Assembly (NCBI GenBank): GCA_023387635.1
Contig: JAEWHU010000132.1
Coordinates: forward strand, 1-22,261
Reading direction: 5' to 3'
DNA from: Bacillota bacterium
GTDB lineage: Bacteria > Bacillota > Clostridia > Lachnospirales > Lachnospiraceae
Length of the DNA stretch: 22,261 nucleotides
The position numbers and the translations under genes are program-made. The notes under the pieces were generated by a model. It made no database searches, was not told where the DNA came from, and worked only from the letters and a program-made list of their open reading frames with translations. Each line of letters opens with the position of its first letter. Position 1 is the stretch's first letter. Shown piece after piece: positions 7,743 through 15,972 of the stretch.

Positions 7743-8423
7743 TCAAACTAATAGAATACCAATCATCACCACAACTAAGCAAAGAGTATATACACCATCC
7801 CTCTTAGTAAAATGTACTTCTTTATATACACTAGCTGATTTTTCTGATAGATCAAATCCTCTTGTTTCCATGGATAATGACATAATATCCGACATATTTA
7901 CAATTCTCATGATAAATGGAATTAGAAAGCTTCTATATATAAGAGATACATTATACCATTTGGTATTTACACCTCTTGTCTTCATAGCTTCAATTATTTG
8001 TTTCGATTCACCCACTAATATTGGCACACATCTTACAGTTACTAGCATTCCAAGGGTCAAAACTCTTGGAAATTTAAGCATGGTTAAATTTCTGGTTAGT
8101 GCAATGGGTGGGGTTGATATTACCGTAACGGAAGATAGTGCCATTAACATAGTTCTTCCAAAAGTTTGTATCCCTGTTATATGTGAGCTGGCAGTAAGTC
8201 CTGATAGCCCACCTATTATAAAGCTTACTGGTATAAAAATTAGTAGTACTTTTATCAATACTCTTGTATATCCAAAGATTATATATAGTATACATAAAGC
8301 CCCTAATAGATATATTATCCTCATACTTTTTGCTATTAGCATGCCCTCAACTACGATAAGCAAAGATGCTAATATACTTAATAAAGGGTATATTGGATTT
8401 TTAACATGTAAACTTGTAACCAT
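7743..8423 (-). CDS. ECF transporter transmembrane coupling protein EcfT
   Basis: EcfT links the ATPases to the substrate-binding S component. It has 226 residues, with several hydrophobic helices in the first 120 residues and one at the C-terminus. The cytoplasmic coupling region carries two x-Arg-Gly motifs, KTRG (148-151) and ETRG (186-189), matching the paired Ala-Arg-Gly motifs that contact the EcfA grooves. The ATG overlaps the S-component stop by one base (TAATG), implying tight co-translation. It belongs with the adjacent S component and fused ATPase. The family call is firm; the substrate is not known from this protein. Confidence 0.88.
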   Translation of the reverse strand: MVTSLHVKNPIYPLLSILASLLIVVEGMLIAKSMRIIYLLGALCILYIIFGYTRVLIKVLLIFIPVSFIIGGLSGLTASSHITGIQTFGRTMLMALSSVTVISTPPIALTRNLTMLKFPRVLTLGMLVTVRCVPILVGESKQIIEAMKTRGVNTKWYNVSLIYRSFLIPFIMRIVNMSDIMSLSMETRGFDLSEKSASVYKEVHFTKRDGVYTLCLVVVMIGILLV

Positions 8424-8968
8424 TATAACTTACCTGCTCTTTGTAACTCTCGTCCGATTTTTAGTCCAATTTTTACACCAACAAAGCTTAACACTACAGT
8501 ACCAATACTCGTAATTATGGATATGAATGGATTCCCAATAATTTGGCTAAAACTTTGCCCGTTTAATATCATAGTAAAGATGATGGTTGTTGGTAGTGTA
8601 AATGGTATATATAATCCTGCTACTAAACTAATAGATTTATCACTATCATAATTCTTAAAGAATAACAATACAATTAACTCTGCAACGATAGCACCAATAA
8701 CCATATTAAAAAACATAACTGGAGCCATCATTAATAAAACCACACCATGAAAAAATCCAACGATTACTAATGCTCCTGGCTTTCTTACTTTTAAAAGTGC
8801 AATAATAGAGAATATTCCATAGATAGCTGCTGCTACAAGGTTTCTTATTCCAAATAAGGTTACCGTCATTACAAGTGGCATAGTCAACCCACTCGCTATG
8901 GTTAGCGCTGCTGATAAAATAGCAAGAAAAATAATATCTTTTACTGAAAATTTTTGAAATGCTTTCAT
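8423..8968 (-). CDS. ECF transporter S component, Trep_Strep (TIGR02185-like) type
   Basis: A very hydrophobic 181-residue protein with about five or six predicted helices, a short charged N-terminus and a basic C-terminal tail (KIGRELQRAGKL). Size, hydrophobicity and the basic end recall the Trep_Strep family of putative ECF S components, the substrate-binding membrane subunits. It has AGGAGG-like GGAGG six bases upstream of the ATG. It sits between the exporter-fold ABC pair and EcfT. The substrate of this family is not established as far as I know. The Fur-like site at the operon promoter suggests an iron complex or haem, which is inference. Another MptA-type S family is the alternative. 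Confidence 0.75.
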   Translation of the reverse strand: MKAFQKFSVKDIIFLAILSAALTIASGLTMPLVMTVTLFGIRNLVAAAIYGIFSIIALLKVRKPGALVIVGFFHGVVLLMMAPVMFFNMVIGAIVAELIVLLFFKNYDSDKSISLVAGLYIPFTLPTTIIFTMILNGQSFSQIIGNPFISIITSIGTVVLSFVGVKIGLKIGRELQRAGKL

Positions 8969-9000
8969 TTAAATCCTCCGTGCCTTCCCTTTACTTTCTA

Positions 9001-10674
9001 TTATGATAATCTCCTACTTTCCATCTGATATACTTTATCTGATATATTCATAGTAGACTTTCTATGTGATACTAAAACAACAGTTTTATCCTTACATTCT
9101 TCTTTTAAAGATTTTAGAATAATAGCTTCATTTAAACTATCTAAGTTACTTGTTGGTTCATCTAAGAGCATAATTGGCGCATCATGTAAAAATGCCCTTG
9201 CAAGACCAATTCGTTGCCTTTCCCCTCCGGACAAACTACTACCAAGCTCACTAACATTTGTATCATATCCATTTGGAAGAGACATAATAAAGTCGTGAAT
9301 AGATGCTTTTTTAGCAGCTGCTATTACTTCTTCCTTAGAAGCATTTAATTTACCAATTTTAATATTATCCCCTATAGATATGTGGAATAGATAAGTTTCT
9401 TGAGTAACAAAGCTTTCAGATTCTCTTAAACTTTTCGTATTAATGTCTTCAATATTATATGATTTTTCATCTTTGAATGAGATAGCTCCTTCATTTCCTC
9501 TCCAAAAACTCATTAGTAACTTTAATAATGTAGATTTACCTGAACCGCTAACACCATGAATACCAATGATTTGTTTACTTGGTATCTCTAGATTAATGTT
9601 ATCTAATATCATATCTTTTTCGTAAGAGAAGGATAAATCTTTTACCACAATTCCTTCAAAACCATTCTTTGATAAATCATGTTTGCCAATAACATCATTA
9701 ACGATTGGCTGTTCATCTAATAAGTTCAGTACACGTTCACCACATGCAAGAGTTAATAATAAATCATTGGATAAATTGCTAATTGCTATCACAGGACCAA
9801 AAGAACTTATCATAGCAATCGTAGTTATTACTACGGCATTAAAACCAATGGAACCCTGTTTCATTAATGCAATACTAGCTAGAAGCATCACTAAACTAAA
9901 TATTAGTACTGAACTATCTGTAAATGCCGCACTGATGCCTCCACGCTTTTTCAAATCAGCTTGTTTATTAATTAAATCTTTGGAACGATTATTAATTTCA
10001 TCTCTACGATAATCACCGTTACCATATTGTAGTGTTTCACGTAACCCTCTTAAACTTTCTAATATATAGCTGTTTAAGTCACCAAAAGCCCCACGAAATG
10101 CTCTTCCTGACTCTCTGCCTAAACGTCCATTAATATATGGTATTACTAGCCCCACTACCATATAGCCTAAGAAGGCGATAAGGCCTAATAGAGGATGAAA
10201 ACTTCCAATAAATATAGTAAGTACTATTACAGATAAAATGGCTTGTGCTACAGGTGCAATGGTGTGAGCATAGAATACTTCTAATAATTCTATGTCAGAA
10301 GTGATTACAGATATTAGATTACCTTTATCTTTTCCTTCTAGTTTGGCTGGTGCTAATTTTCTTAAAACACCAAAGATTTTATCCCTAATTACTGCTAATA
10401 GTTTAAAGGCAATATAATGTCCACTTATCTGCTCTACATAACGAAATGTTGATACAACTACTACACAAAGAATTACGATCATAAATATTGTTTCATTTGT
10501 AATTCCAGTATCAATCCCAAGAACATTTAATAAAGTATATCCTCCAAATATTGATATAAATATTGCTGCAAAAAATGCTAAAGTTCCTGTTAATATAGTA
10601 CAAATCATGATAATAATTAAAGGTTTAACAAGGCCAATCATTTTTAGCATGATGCTTAATCCTGATCTACGCAT
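9001..10674 (-). CDS. Exporter-fold ABC transporter half, subunit B
   Basis: A 557-residue fusion of a six-helix membrane domain (about 1-320) and an ABC ATPase. Walker A GVSGSGKST (374-382), Q-loop VTQETYLF (Gln425), signature LSGGE (481-485), Walker B IMLLDEP (501-507) and switch His537 are all intact. The start overlaps the end of the partner gene by 8 nt, with GGAGG eight bases upstream, so the two halves are translationally coupled and likely form a heterodimer. The fold is that of exporters, but IrtAB and YbtPQ show that such pairs can import siderophores. Linkage to an ECF S/T/A set and a Fur-like site points to uptake rather than drug export. CydDC-like and multidrug pairs are alternatives. 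Confidence 0.88.
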   Translation of the reverse strand: MRRSGLSIMLKMIGLVKPLIIIMICTILTGTLAFFAAIFISIFGGYTLLNVLGIDTGITNETIFMIVILCVVVVSTFRYVEQISGHYIAFKLLAVIRDKIFGVLRKLAPAKLEGKDKGNLISVITSDIELLEVFYAHTIAPVAQAILSVIVLTIFIGSFHPLLGLIAFLGYMVVGLVIPYINGRLGRESGRAFRGAFGDLNSYILESLRGLRETLQYGNGDYRRDEINNRSKDLINKQADLKKRGGISAAFTDSSVLIFSLVMLLASIALMKQGSIGFNAVVITTIAMISSFGPVIAISNLSNDLLLTLACGERVLNLLDEQPIVNDVIGKHDLSKNGFEGIVVKDLSFSYEKDMILDNINLEIPSKQIIGIHGVSGSGKSTLLKLLMSFWRGNEGAISFKDEKSYNIEDINTKSLRESESFVTQETYLFHISIGDNIKIGKLNASKEEVIAAAKKASIHDFIMSLPNGYDTNVSELGSSLSGGERQRIGLARAFLHDAPIMLLDEPTSNLDSLNEAIILKSLKEECKDKTVVLVSHRKSTMNISDKVYQMESRRLS

Positions 10675-12415
10675 TTATTACACCTCCTCTTCCTAATTGT
10701 TCAAGACGATACTGCCCTTCATACATTTCTTTATAAATCTTTCCTGTTTGAATTAAAGTATCATGTGTTCCAGTTTCAACTATCTTCCCACCCTTAAGAA
10801 CGTATATCTTATTAGAAGGCACTACATTTGCTAATCTATGACTAATTAATATAACTGTTTTGGTTTTCGCTAATTCATGAATTACCTTTAATATACACTC
10901 TTCACTTTCTACGTCTATATTAGATGTAGCTTCATCAAAGATATAAACTTCTGTATCATGAAGTAAGGATCTTGCAATAGCTAAACGCTGTCTTTGTCCA
11001 CCGGATAGATTGCTACCTTGCTCAAGGATATTCATATCTAATCCACCCTCTGCTAGAACGAAATCTTTAAGATTCACTTTATCTAGGGCATTTAACATCT
11101 CTTTCTCTGTAGCTTTTCCATTACCAAGTAATAAGTTCTCTCTAATAGTTCCTTTAAATATATAACTATCATGATTCACTAATGTAATGGTAGACATTCT
11201 TTTATTATCATCTATTAATCTATTTTCTGTACCATCCACATATATATGTCCATTGTAATGTGTTCGACCTCCCATAATTAAAGAAGCAATTGTACTCTTT
11301 CCACTTCCTGAACCACCAACAATGGATGTCAATTTACCTTTACTGAATTCTAGATTTACTTTATCTAACACAGGTACATTTTCATCATAGGAAAATGTAA
11401 CGTCTTCTAGTTCAATTACTACATCCTTTATCCTCTTTACTTTCTTAGCTTCTGGAATTTCTACTAAGTCCTCTTCTAAATCGATCACAGCATATAGCTT
11501 ATTAGCTGCTGTTGTACCGTTCATAGCAATATGGAAGAAGGACCCTAATAGACGCATTGGAATAAAGAATTCAGCAGATAACAATATAATTGAAAATGCT
11601 TGCCAAAACATAATATTACCACGACTATATTCAGTTGCAGCTATAATTAATCCAATTGCAGCACCGCCATAAGCAATAAAATTCATTATAACAATTGAAT
11701 TAAGTTGCATTCTAAGTAACTTCATTGTGATTTTTCTAAATTCTTCTGCTTCTTTATTCATACCATGGTGTCTGTCTTCATCTGCCTCATATATCTTAAG
11801 TGTTGTTAACCCTTGTAGATTTTCTAGAAAAGTTCCACCTAAATTGGCATATATGCCCCAGTAGTTTTTTAATATTTTCTTTGCAATTTTCATGAATGCC
11901 ATAATTGATATTGGAATAAGTGGCACACAGATTAGTAAAATAATTGCTGCTTTCATACTAACAAATGAAAATACAACAAATAAAGTAAGAGGCGCTAACA
12001 AACTATAGAAAAACTGAGGTAGATATTTACCTACATAGTTCTCTATCTGTTCAATACCTTCTACTGATACTTGAGTAACTTCCGCTGTTGAAACTTTTTC
12101 ATGATAAGAACTACCAAGTTTTAATAATTTACCATATAGCATATCACGCAATTTAACTTTTATGGCACTAGATGCATGATGAGATGCTAGATTCGCCATA
12201 ATTGTACAGAAAAAACGTACCACTATTAAAACTAAAATTAAAATAGTTCGTGGAACAATTTTGTCGTATACACCTAAAAACACATCTTGTAACAAAATAC
12301 CAAAACTACTTACAATAATTATATTGGCTAATAGCTTTAACCATTGAAATATAATGTTTTTAATAATATAAGGTTTGGCTTCTGTTAATTCCCTCATTAG
12401 TCTCTTATTAAACAT
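10667..12415 (-). CDS. Exporter-fold ABC transporter half, subunit A
   Basis: A 582-residue membrane-plus-ATPase protein, first gene of the operon. Walker A GGSGSGKST (367-375), signature LSGGQ (470-474), Walker B VYIFDEA (490-496) and SHR are intact. At the Q-loop it reads VNHDSYIF, with His where Gln is usual; the partner keeps Gln, so the dimer may be asymmetric. The frame is open back to an ATG at 12508, but AAAGGAG precedes the ATG at 12415 (MFNKRLMRELTEAKPYI) by five bases, and the inferred transcript starts at about 12505, after the longer start. The promoter carries a Fur-like box. It pairs with subunit B by an 8-nt gene overlap. Iron-complex import is inferred from regulation and neighbours only. 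Confidence 0.88.
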   Translation of the reverse strand: MFNKRLMRELTEAKPYIIKNIIFQWLKLLANIIIVSSFGILLQDVFLGVYDKIVPRTILILVLIVVRFFCTIMANLASHHASSAIKVKLRDMLYGKLLKLGSSYHEKVSTAEVTQVSVEGIEQIENYVGKYLPQFFYSLLAPLTLFVVFSFVSMKAAIILLICVPLIPISIMAFMKIAKKILKNYWGIYANLGGTFLENLQGLTTLKIYEADEDRHHGMNKEAEEFRKITMKLLRMQLNSIVIMNFIAYGGAAIGLIIAATEYSRGNIMFWQAFSIILLSAEFFIPMRLLGSFFHIAMNGTTAANKLYAVIDLEEDLVEIPEAKKVKRIKDVVIELEDVTFSYDENVPVLDKVNLEFSKGKLTSIVGGSGSGKSTIASLIMGGRTHYNGHIYVDGTENRLIDDNKRMSTITLVNHDSYIFKGTIRENLLLGNGKATEKEMLNALDKVNLKDFVLAEGGLDMNILEQGSNLSGGQRQRLAIARSLLHDTEVYIFDEATSNIDVESEECILKVIHELAKTKTVILISHRLANVVPSNKIYVLKGGKIVETGTHDTLIQTGKIYKEMYEGQYRLEQLGRGGVINA

Positions 12416-12487
12416 AATTTCTCCTTTTTCATTTACCGTATTAACTGCAATCCTTATCCAGAAAGTAAAGATAACAAAATACATAGC

Positions 12488-12506
12488 GATAACGATTTTC
12501 ATTCTC
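12488..12506 (-). promoter_or_regulatory. Putative Fur box at the ECF/ABC operon start site
   Basis: On the minus strand it reads GAGAATGAAAATCGTTATC. Compared with the classical 19-bp Fur box GATAATGATAATCATTATC it matches at 16 of 19 positions. It covers the inferred start site, just downstream of the -10 element, where a repressor would block initiation. The match is seen directly; Fur control and the iron link are inferred. A related Fur-family regulator such as PerR or Zur could also bind a similar site. Confidence 0.65.
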
Positions 12507-12511
12507 ATGTA

Positions 12512-12540
12512 ATATTATCGGTTTTAAGGATTAATGTCAA
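12512..12540 (-). promoter_or_regulatory. Promoter of the ECF/ABC operon
   Basis: Perfect -35 TTGACA (12535-12540), 17-bp spacer and -10 TAATAT (12512-12517) on the minus strand. Transcription would start near 12505, giving a leader of about 90 nt before the chosen start at 12415. Of the 316-nt gap (12416-12731), this promoter, the Fur-like box and the terminator at 12583-12620 are what I can identify. Confidence 0.75.
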
Positions 12541-12582
12541 TTGATTTCTAGGATAAAAAATATATTTTTATCTTAAATTAAA

Positions 12583-12620
12583 AAATGCTAAGGAGTCTAT
12601 GGCTAGATTCCTTAGCATTT
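12583..12620 (-). terminator. Terminator of the PEPCK-like gene
   Basis: A long stem: AAATGCTAAGGA/TCCTTAGCATTT with an inner TCTA/TAGA separated by a single mismatch, and loop TGGC. On the minus strand the stem runs into six T followed by AATTT. It lies 112 nt after the stop codon at 12732. Confidence 0.88.
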
Positions 12621-12731
12621 ATAATTATCAAAGTGATTCTTAAAAAAATAACTTTGAATTATTCAATTAAATTTACAACTAATAGTCAGAACTTATCATC
12701 AAAATCCTAACTACTTACTTATAAGTTTAAA

Positions 12732-14597
12732 CTAAAATCTCATTGGTATAATATCAAGATAATCTTCAAGTGGAGCATCATTTAAGCAACACTCGATTAT
12801 TTTTCTACCAATTGGATTTAATTCAGGCACGTTGTATTTTGATAACTCTTTCTTAAAGAAATCTGTTAATATCTTAGCACCTTTATCATAACCTTCTAAA
12901 CCAACTTCTTTTTGAGTTTCTGGTTGTAAGAAAGCTTTACGTATAAATTGTCCATCTACCTTCAAACTATCAAGTGTAAATCCAAGAATTTGACAACGAG
13001 AACTAATAAGATGTTCTTGTTTAAATTTAGCTCCGCCTCTTCTTGCAATATACTCTCTTGATATCCATTCAGGCATAAATCCAACTTTATAATTACCGAT
13101 GTGTTGATTTGGTATTAATACATAACGAGTATTAGATGACTGAATAATTTGTTCTAGTAATAGATTTGCTTGAACTACTCTTTTACCAGTAGCAAATGGC
13201 CAATAAGATCCTACACCTTCACTTGTCATCTCTTTTGAATCAATAATACTTGGATTATTGAATCCACGTGGAGCAACAAGTCTCCATAACCAAGCAAGTG
13301 CTGGTGGAAGAATGTGCAGCATACCAATGATACCATAAGTTGGTAACTGTGCAGTACATGGTGGTACACGTACCCCAAAACTTCTAACATCTACTTCTAC
13401 TGGTTCATTTACGATATTTGGAACCATCTTTCTTGGTAAAACTACTCTAGGGTTTGGACATGGTTTTCCAGTTGAATCTATAGTATGTTCCCAAATTAAG
13501 CAAGTTGAGTTTGGAGTTCCTTGTATATTTAAGAATACTAATGGCTCTGATGGATGTATACTAATTTTTTCATACATAGGTTCTGAACCATAACTAGTAA
13601 TATTATCAACACGTAAGAACCAACCTTCTTCAGCATCGGTTACTACTAACTTTTTGCTATCGTTTTGAATCTTTGGATGACATAACGCCATATCGTCTGT
13701 AACAGGTCTTAGTTCACTAGTTTCTGTTAATTCAATATAGAATTTTTCTTTGGATGTTAAGTTTTGCCCTACTACTATTTTACCATCTGCATCACGGTGA
13801 ATATTCTCAATCATTTCACTCTTACCGCCACCAGAAGCGCCTTCGTGCATAATAACAATTTCATTCTCATAAGGAGTGATAACTTTTACTGTTGAAGCAT
13901 GTGCTGTTACCCAACCTTCTTCTTCTCCAATGTTAAGAAGAACTCCATATATTCCTTTTTTTGCACTTGGACCTGGATATAGGTTATAAGAAAATAATTC
14001 ATGTACTTTAGGTAAACGATTATGTATAACAACTTGCTTACCATCAAAATGTGTATGTCTAAATGGTGGCGCTAAATAAATAATAGCTTTTGGACTAAAT
14101 TCACCTTCCCACTCATCAATATTCACAAAGTATTGTAAATCTGCAAGACCACAAGCAAAGAATGCTGCGTTAACCGGTGCAATTAATAAGGATTCATAAC
14201 CATATTGGCTACCACCTGACATAAATGGCATTACAATTAATTCTTGTTCTTTTAACCATTCAAATGTTTCATCTCTTAGTGGTTCAAAATCTTTACCATA
14301 TTCATCTTTATATCTTCTTTTATCTGTTTCTTTATCGTCTGCAATAATAAGGCAGTTTGGGTCACGACGTCGCATGTAATCTTCAACATAATTAACTACA
14401 ACGCCATTCTTACATCTTACCACATCAGCTTCTTTAATTTCTTTTCCATTTACATCATAGCATACATCAAATACATCAAGATTTTCTTTCCCAAATGCCA
14501 TTGACATTAGTTCTTCTCTATTCTTTGGAATTGTGATACCTTTGCATTCTTTAACAATGCTTAAAACGTCTTTCGTTAAATTAAATTTTTCTAGCAC
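12732..14597 (-). CDS. ATP-PEPCK-superfamily protein of unknown function (probable DUF4914)
   Basis: A 621-residue cytoplasmic protein starting at GTG (GAGGA seven bases upstream). It resembles the DUF4914 family by size and sequence, from memory. Reading it against ATP-dependent phosphoenolpyruvate carboxykinase shows shared landmarks in order: SAKKG (Lys213-Lys214), AHAST (His233), P-loop EGASGGGKS (252-260), a kinase-2-like DAEEGW (321-326, where PEPCK has DDEHGW), NPRVVLP (382-388, like NTRV.YP), then SFGVRVPP (like AFGVLPP). The N-terminal RSPKDK substrate motif of PEPCK was not found, and about 45 extra residues lie between the P-loop and the kinase-2 motif. So a nucleotide-binding PEPCK-like fold is well supported, while PEPCK activity is doubtful. 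It is monocistronic, with its own promoter and terminator. Confidence 0.8.
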   Translation of the reverse strand: MLEKFNLTKDVLSIVKECKGITIPKNREELMSMAFGKENLDVFDVCYDVNGKEIKEADVVRCKNGVVVNYVEDYMRRRDPNCLIIADDKETDKRRYKDEYGKDFEPLRDETFEWLKEQELIVMPFMSGGSQYGYESLLIAPVNAAFFACGLADLQYFVNIDEWEGEFSPKAIIYLAPPFRHTHFDGKQVVIHNRLPKVHELFSYNLYPGPSAKKGIYGVLLNIGEEEGWVTAHASTVKVITPYENEIVIMHEGASGGGKSEMIENIHRDADGKIVVGQNLTSKEKFYIELTETSELRPVTDDMALCHPKIQNDSKKLVVTDAEEGWFLRVDNITSYGSEPMYEKISIHPSEPLVFLNIQGTPNSTCLIWEHTIDSTGKPCPNPRVVLPRKMVPNIVNEPVEVDVRSFGVRVPPCTAQLPTYGIIGMLHILPPALAWLWRLVAPRGFNNPSIIDSKEMTSEGVGSYWPFATGKRVVQANLLLEQIIQSSNTRYVLIPNQHIGNYKVGFMPEWISREYIARRGGAKFKQEHLISSRCQILGFTLDSLKVDGQFIRKAFLQPETQKEVGLEGYDKGAKILTDFFKKELSKYNVPELNPIGRKIIECCLNDAPLEDYLDIIPMRF

Positions 14598-14651
14598 TAT
14601 CTTTTCCTCACTTCCTCATTCAGTATGTCAATTTACTTGTTACTGATATAT

Positions 14652-14677
14652 GATAACCCCCAAAACACGGGCTTATC
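14652..14677 (-). promoter_or_regulatory. Hairpin in the leader of the PEPCK-like gene
   Basis: GATAA and TTATC arms flank CCC/GGG pairs with a short loop, about 20 nt after the inferred start site and 55 nt before the GTG codon. No T-run follows. It may be a 5' stabilising hairpin or chance. Confidence 0.35.
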
Positions 14678-14705
14678 TCATTAATTAATTTTGCGTATTT
14701 ATATA

Positions 14706-14734
14706 ATATTATTACAAACCACTACAAATGTCAA
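14706..14734 (-). promoter_or_regulatory. Promoter of the PEPCK-like gene
   Basis: Perfect -35 TTGACA (14729-14734), 17-bp spacer and -10 TAATAT (14706-14711) on the minus strand, giving a leader of about 100 nt. Confidence 0.75.
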
Positions 14735-14833
14735 TAAATATTCGACATAATTTCAAATTTTACTTGCATAATAATACATGTGGTTTTCTGTATACCGTAA
14801 TAATTATACGTTTTTTAGTTAAAACATGTATAA

Positions 14834-14876
14834 AATAAGTATTGTAATTTAAAATAGCTCAATTACAATACTTATT
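14834..14876. terminator. Perfect 16-bp AT-rich inverted repeat, possible terminator
   Basis: Arms AATAAGTATTGTAATT (14834-14849) and its exact complement (14861-14876) with an 11-base loop. On the minus strand TTATTTTATAC follows, so it may end transcription of the 15068 gene, about 190 nt away. The rest of the 470-nt gap (14598-15067), beyond this hairpin and the PEPCK-like promoter and leader, is very AT-rich and shows no gene or site I recognise. Confidence 0.55.
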
Positions 14877-15067
14877 GTATTTGTGTATACATTTATATTT
14901 ATACATTTTAATATATAAATTTACTTTGAGATAAAATGGTAACCTTACCTAACACCTTATATTATAACGTTTTTTAATAAGTTGTATTTTCATAAACTAC
15001 CTAGTTATTGTATAAATTTCAACCTTAATTTTACAATTAATACATTCAATACAAAACTAGTTACATT

Positions 15068-15742
15068 TTAGTTAATTAGCATAGCTTCTAGTGAACCATA
15101 AACTTTTGATATTTCTAATTCTATCACTCCATCTTTAGTTACTACCGCCAATATTGTATTTCCTATATTGGCTTCACTATAACTCCTATATTTATTAGAA
15201 TTATCATTTATTGCTTTATACGCTGGCGTATCTAATGCATTATTCCATAGTATATAATAGCAATCGTCTCTTTGTTCTAAGCTTGGTTCTTCATCTATCT
15301 CTAATCCTAATTTATTAACAACTGACTTTGCTTTCTCTAATGCTTGTTCTCTTGTAATACCTGCTATCTCATTGGTATCATATTCATTCATCACGGTTTC
15401 TAGACTATTTTCATATAATATACTTCTATACATGGTTTGATAATTTTTATTATACTTTTTATTGCTATAGCTAATATCACCATTTACATAGGATAGATAA
15501 TAAGCCGAATCGTTTATATAAAATTCATTATCACTTATCTTTTTAATACTTACCTCTCTATTCTTAAAAAGTTTATCCACTAACTCCTCTATTGAATACT
15601 CTTTACTCTCAGCATCACCTTTCATTGTATGAAATACTGAAACGCTACTATTTTGTCTAGAACTTATTCTACAATTTAATAATGTAGTTATACCGAATAA
15701 TGTACTTATACCTATGATTAACAGTAAACTTCTATTTTTCAT
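15068..15742 (-). CDS. Small membrane-anchored or secreted protein, unrecognised
   Basis: I do not recognise this 224-residue protein. It starts with Lys-Asn-Arg followed by a hydrophobic stretch (about 5-22), then LLNC, which resembles a lipobox but has Asn where Gly, Ala or Ser is expected, so a signal anchor is as likely as a lipoprotein. The rest is hydrophilic, rich in Asn, Ser, Tyr and Glu. A segment with ITREQALEKAKSVVNKLGL (about 117-135) is reminiscent of PepSY/YpeB-like 'x-x-x-A-x-x-x-A' repeats, which would fit an extracytoplasmic regulator. The frame is open from an ATG at 15754, but GGGAG lies five bases before the ATG at 15742, so that start is used. It is monocistronic, downstream of the cotJ terminator. 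Confidence 0.75.
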   Translation of the reverse strand: MKNRSLLLIIGISTLFGITTLLNCRISSRQNSSVSVFHTMKGDAESKEYSIEELVDKLFKNREVSIKKISDNEFYINDSAYYLSYVNGDISYSNKKYNKNYQTMYRSILYENSLETVMNEYDTNEIAGITREQALEKAKSVVNKLGLEIDEEPSLEQRDDCYYILWNNALDTPAYKAINDNSNKYRSYSEANIGNTILAVVTKDGVIELEISKVYGSLEAMLIN

Positions 15743-15903
15743 ATCGGCTCCCATCTGCGTGATATAACGCGGAAAAAAACTCTTTTATGTTTATTACTAA
15801 TAACGTAATATTGAATCAATTACATATTATATTATTTGATAAATAGTAAATCTTTATCCATTATGTATTACATTTCTTATTTATTTGAGAATAGATTTAT
15901 TTC

Positions 15904-15940
15904 AATAAAAAAAGAAACATATATTAACTACGTTTCTTTT
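15904..15940 (-). terminator. Terminator of the cotJ operon
   Basis: Stem AAAAGAAAC/GTTTCTTTT (15910-15918 and 15932-15940) with a 13-base loop. On the minus strand the stem continues into seven T. It is about 33 nt after the cotJC stop codon. Confidence 0.8.
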
Positions 15941-15972
15941 CTAAATATCAAAGTGGATATTTAACAAATAAA

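Noticed and set aside
7870..8514. 214-residue open frame on the plus strand
   Set aside because: It lies opposite the ecfT and S-component genes, has no ribosome binding site, and its sequence is the reverse reading of conserved membrane proteins.
9001..12415. Calling the ABC pair CydDC or a multidrug exporter
   Set aside because: There is no cytochrome bd gene nearby and the pair is in one operon with an ECF importer and a Fur-like site, so a drug-export label would mislead.
12416..12508. A 31-residue hydrophobic N-terminal extension of the first ABC exporter
   Set aside because: The longer start lies at or upstream of the inferred transcript start and has no ribosome binding site, whereas the ATG at 12415 has AAAGGAG. 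The open frame across the Fur box is taken as chance.
12732..14597. Calling this gene a GTP-dependent PEPCK or pckA
   Set aside because: The GTP-PEPCK active-site Cys motif is absent, the order of motifs follows the ATP-type enzyme, and the oxaloacetate-binding motif is missing.
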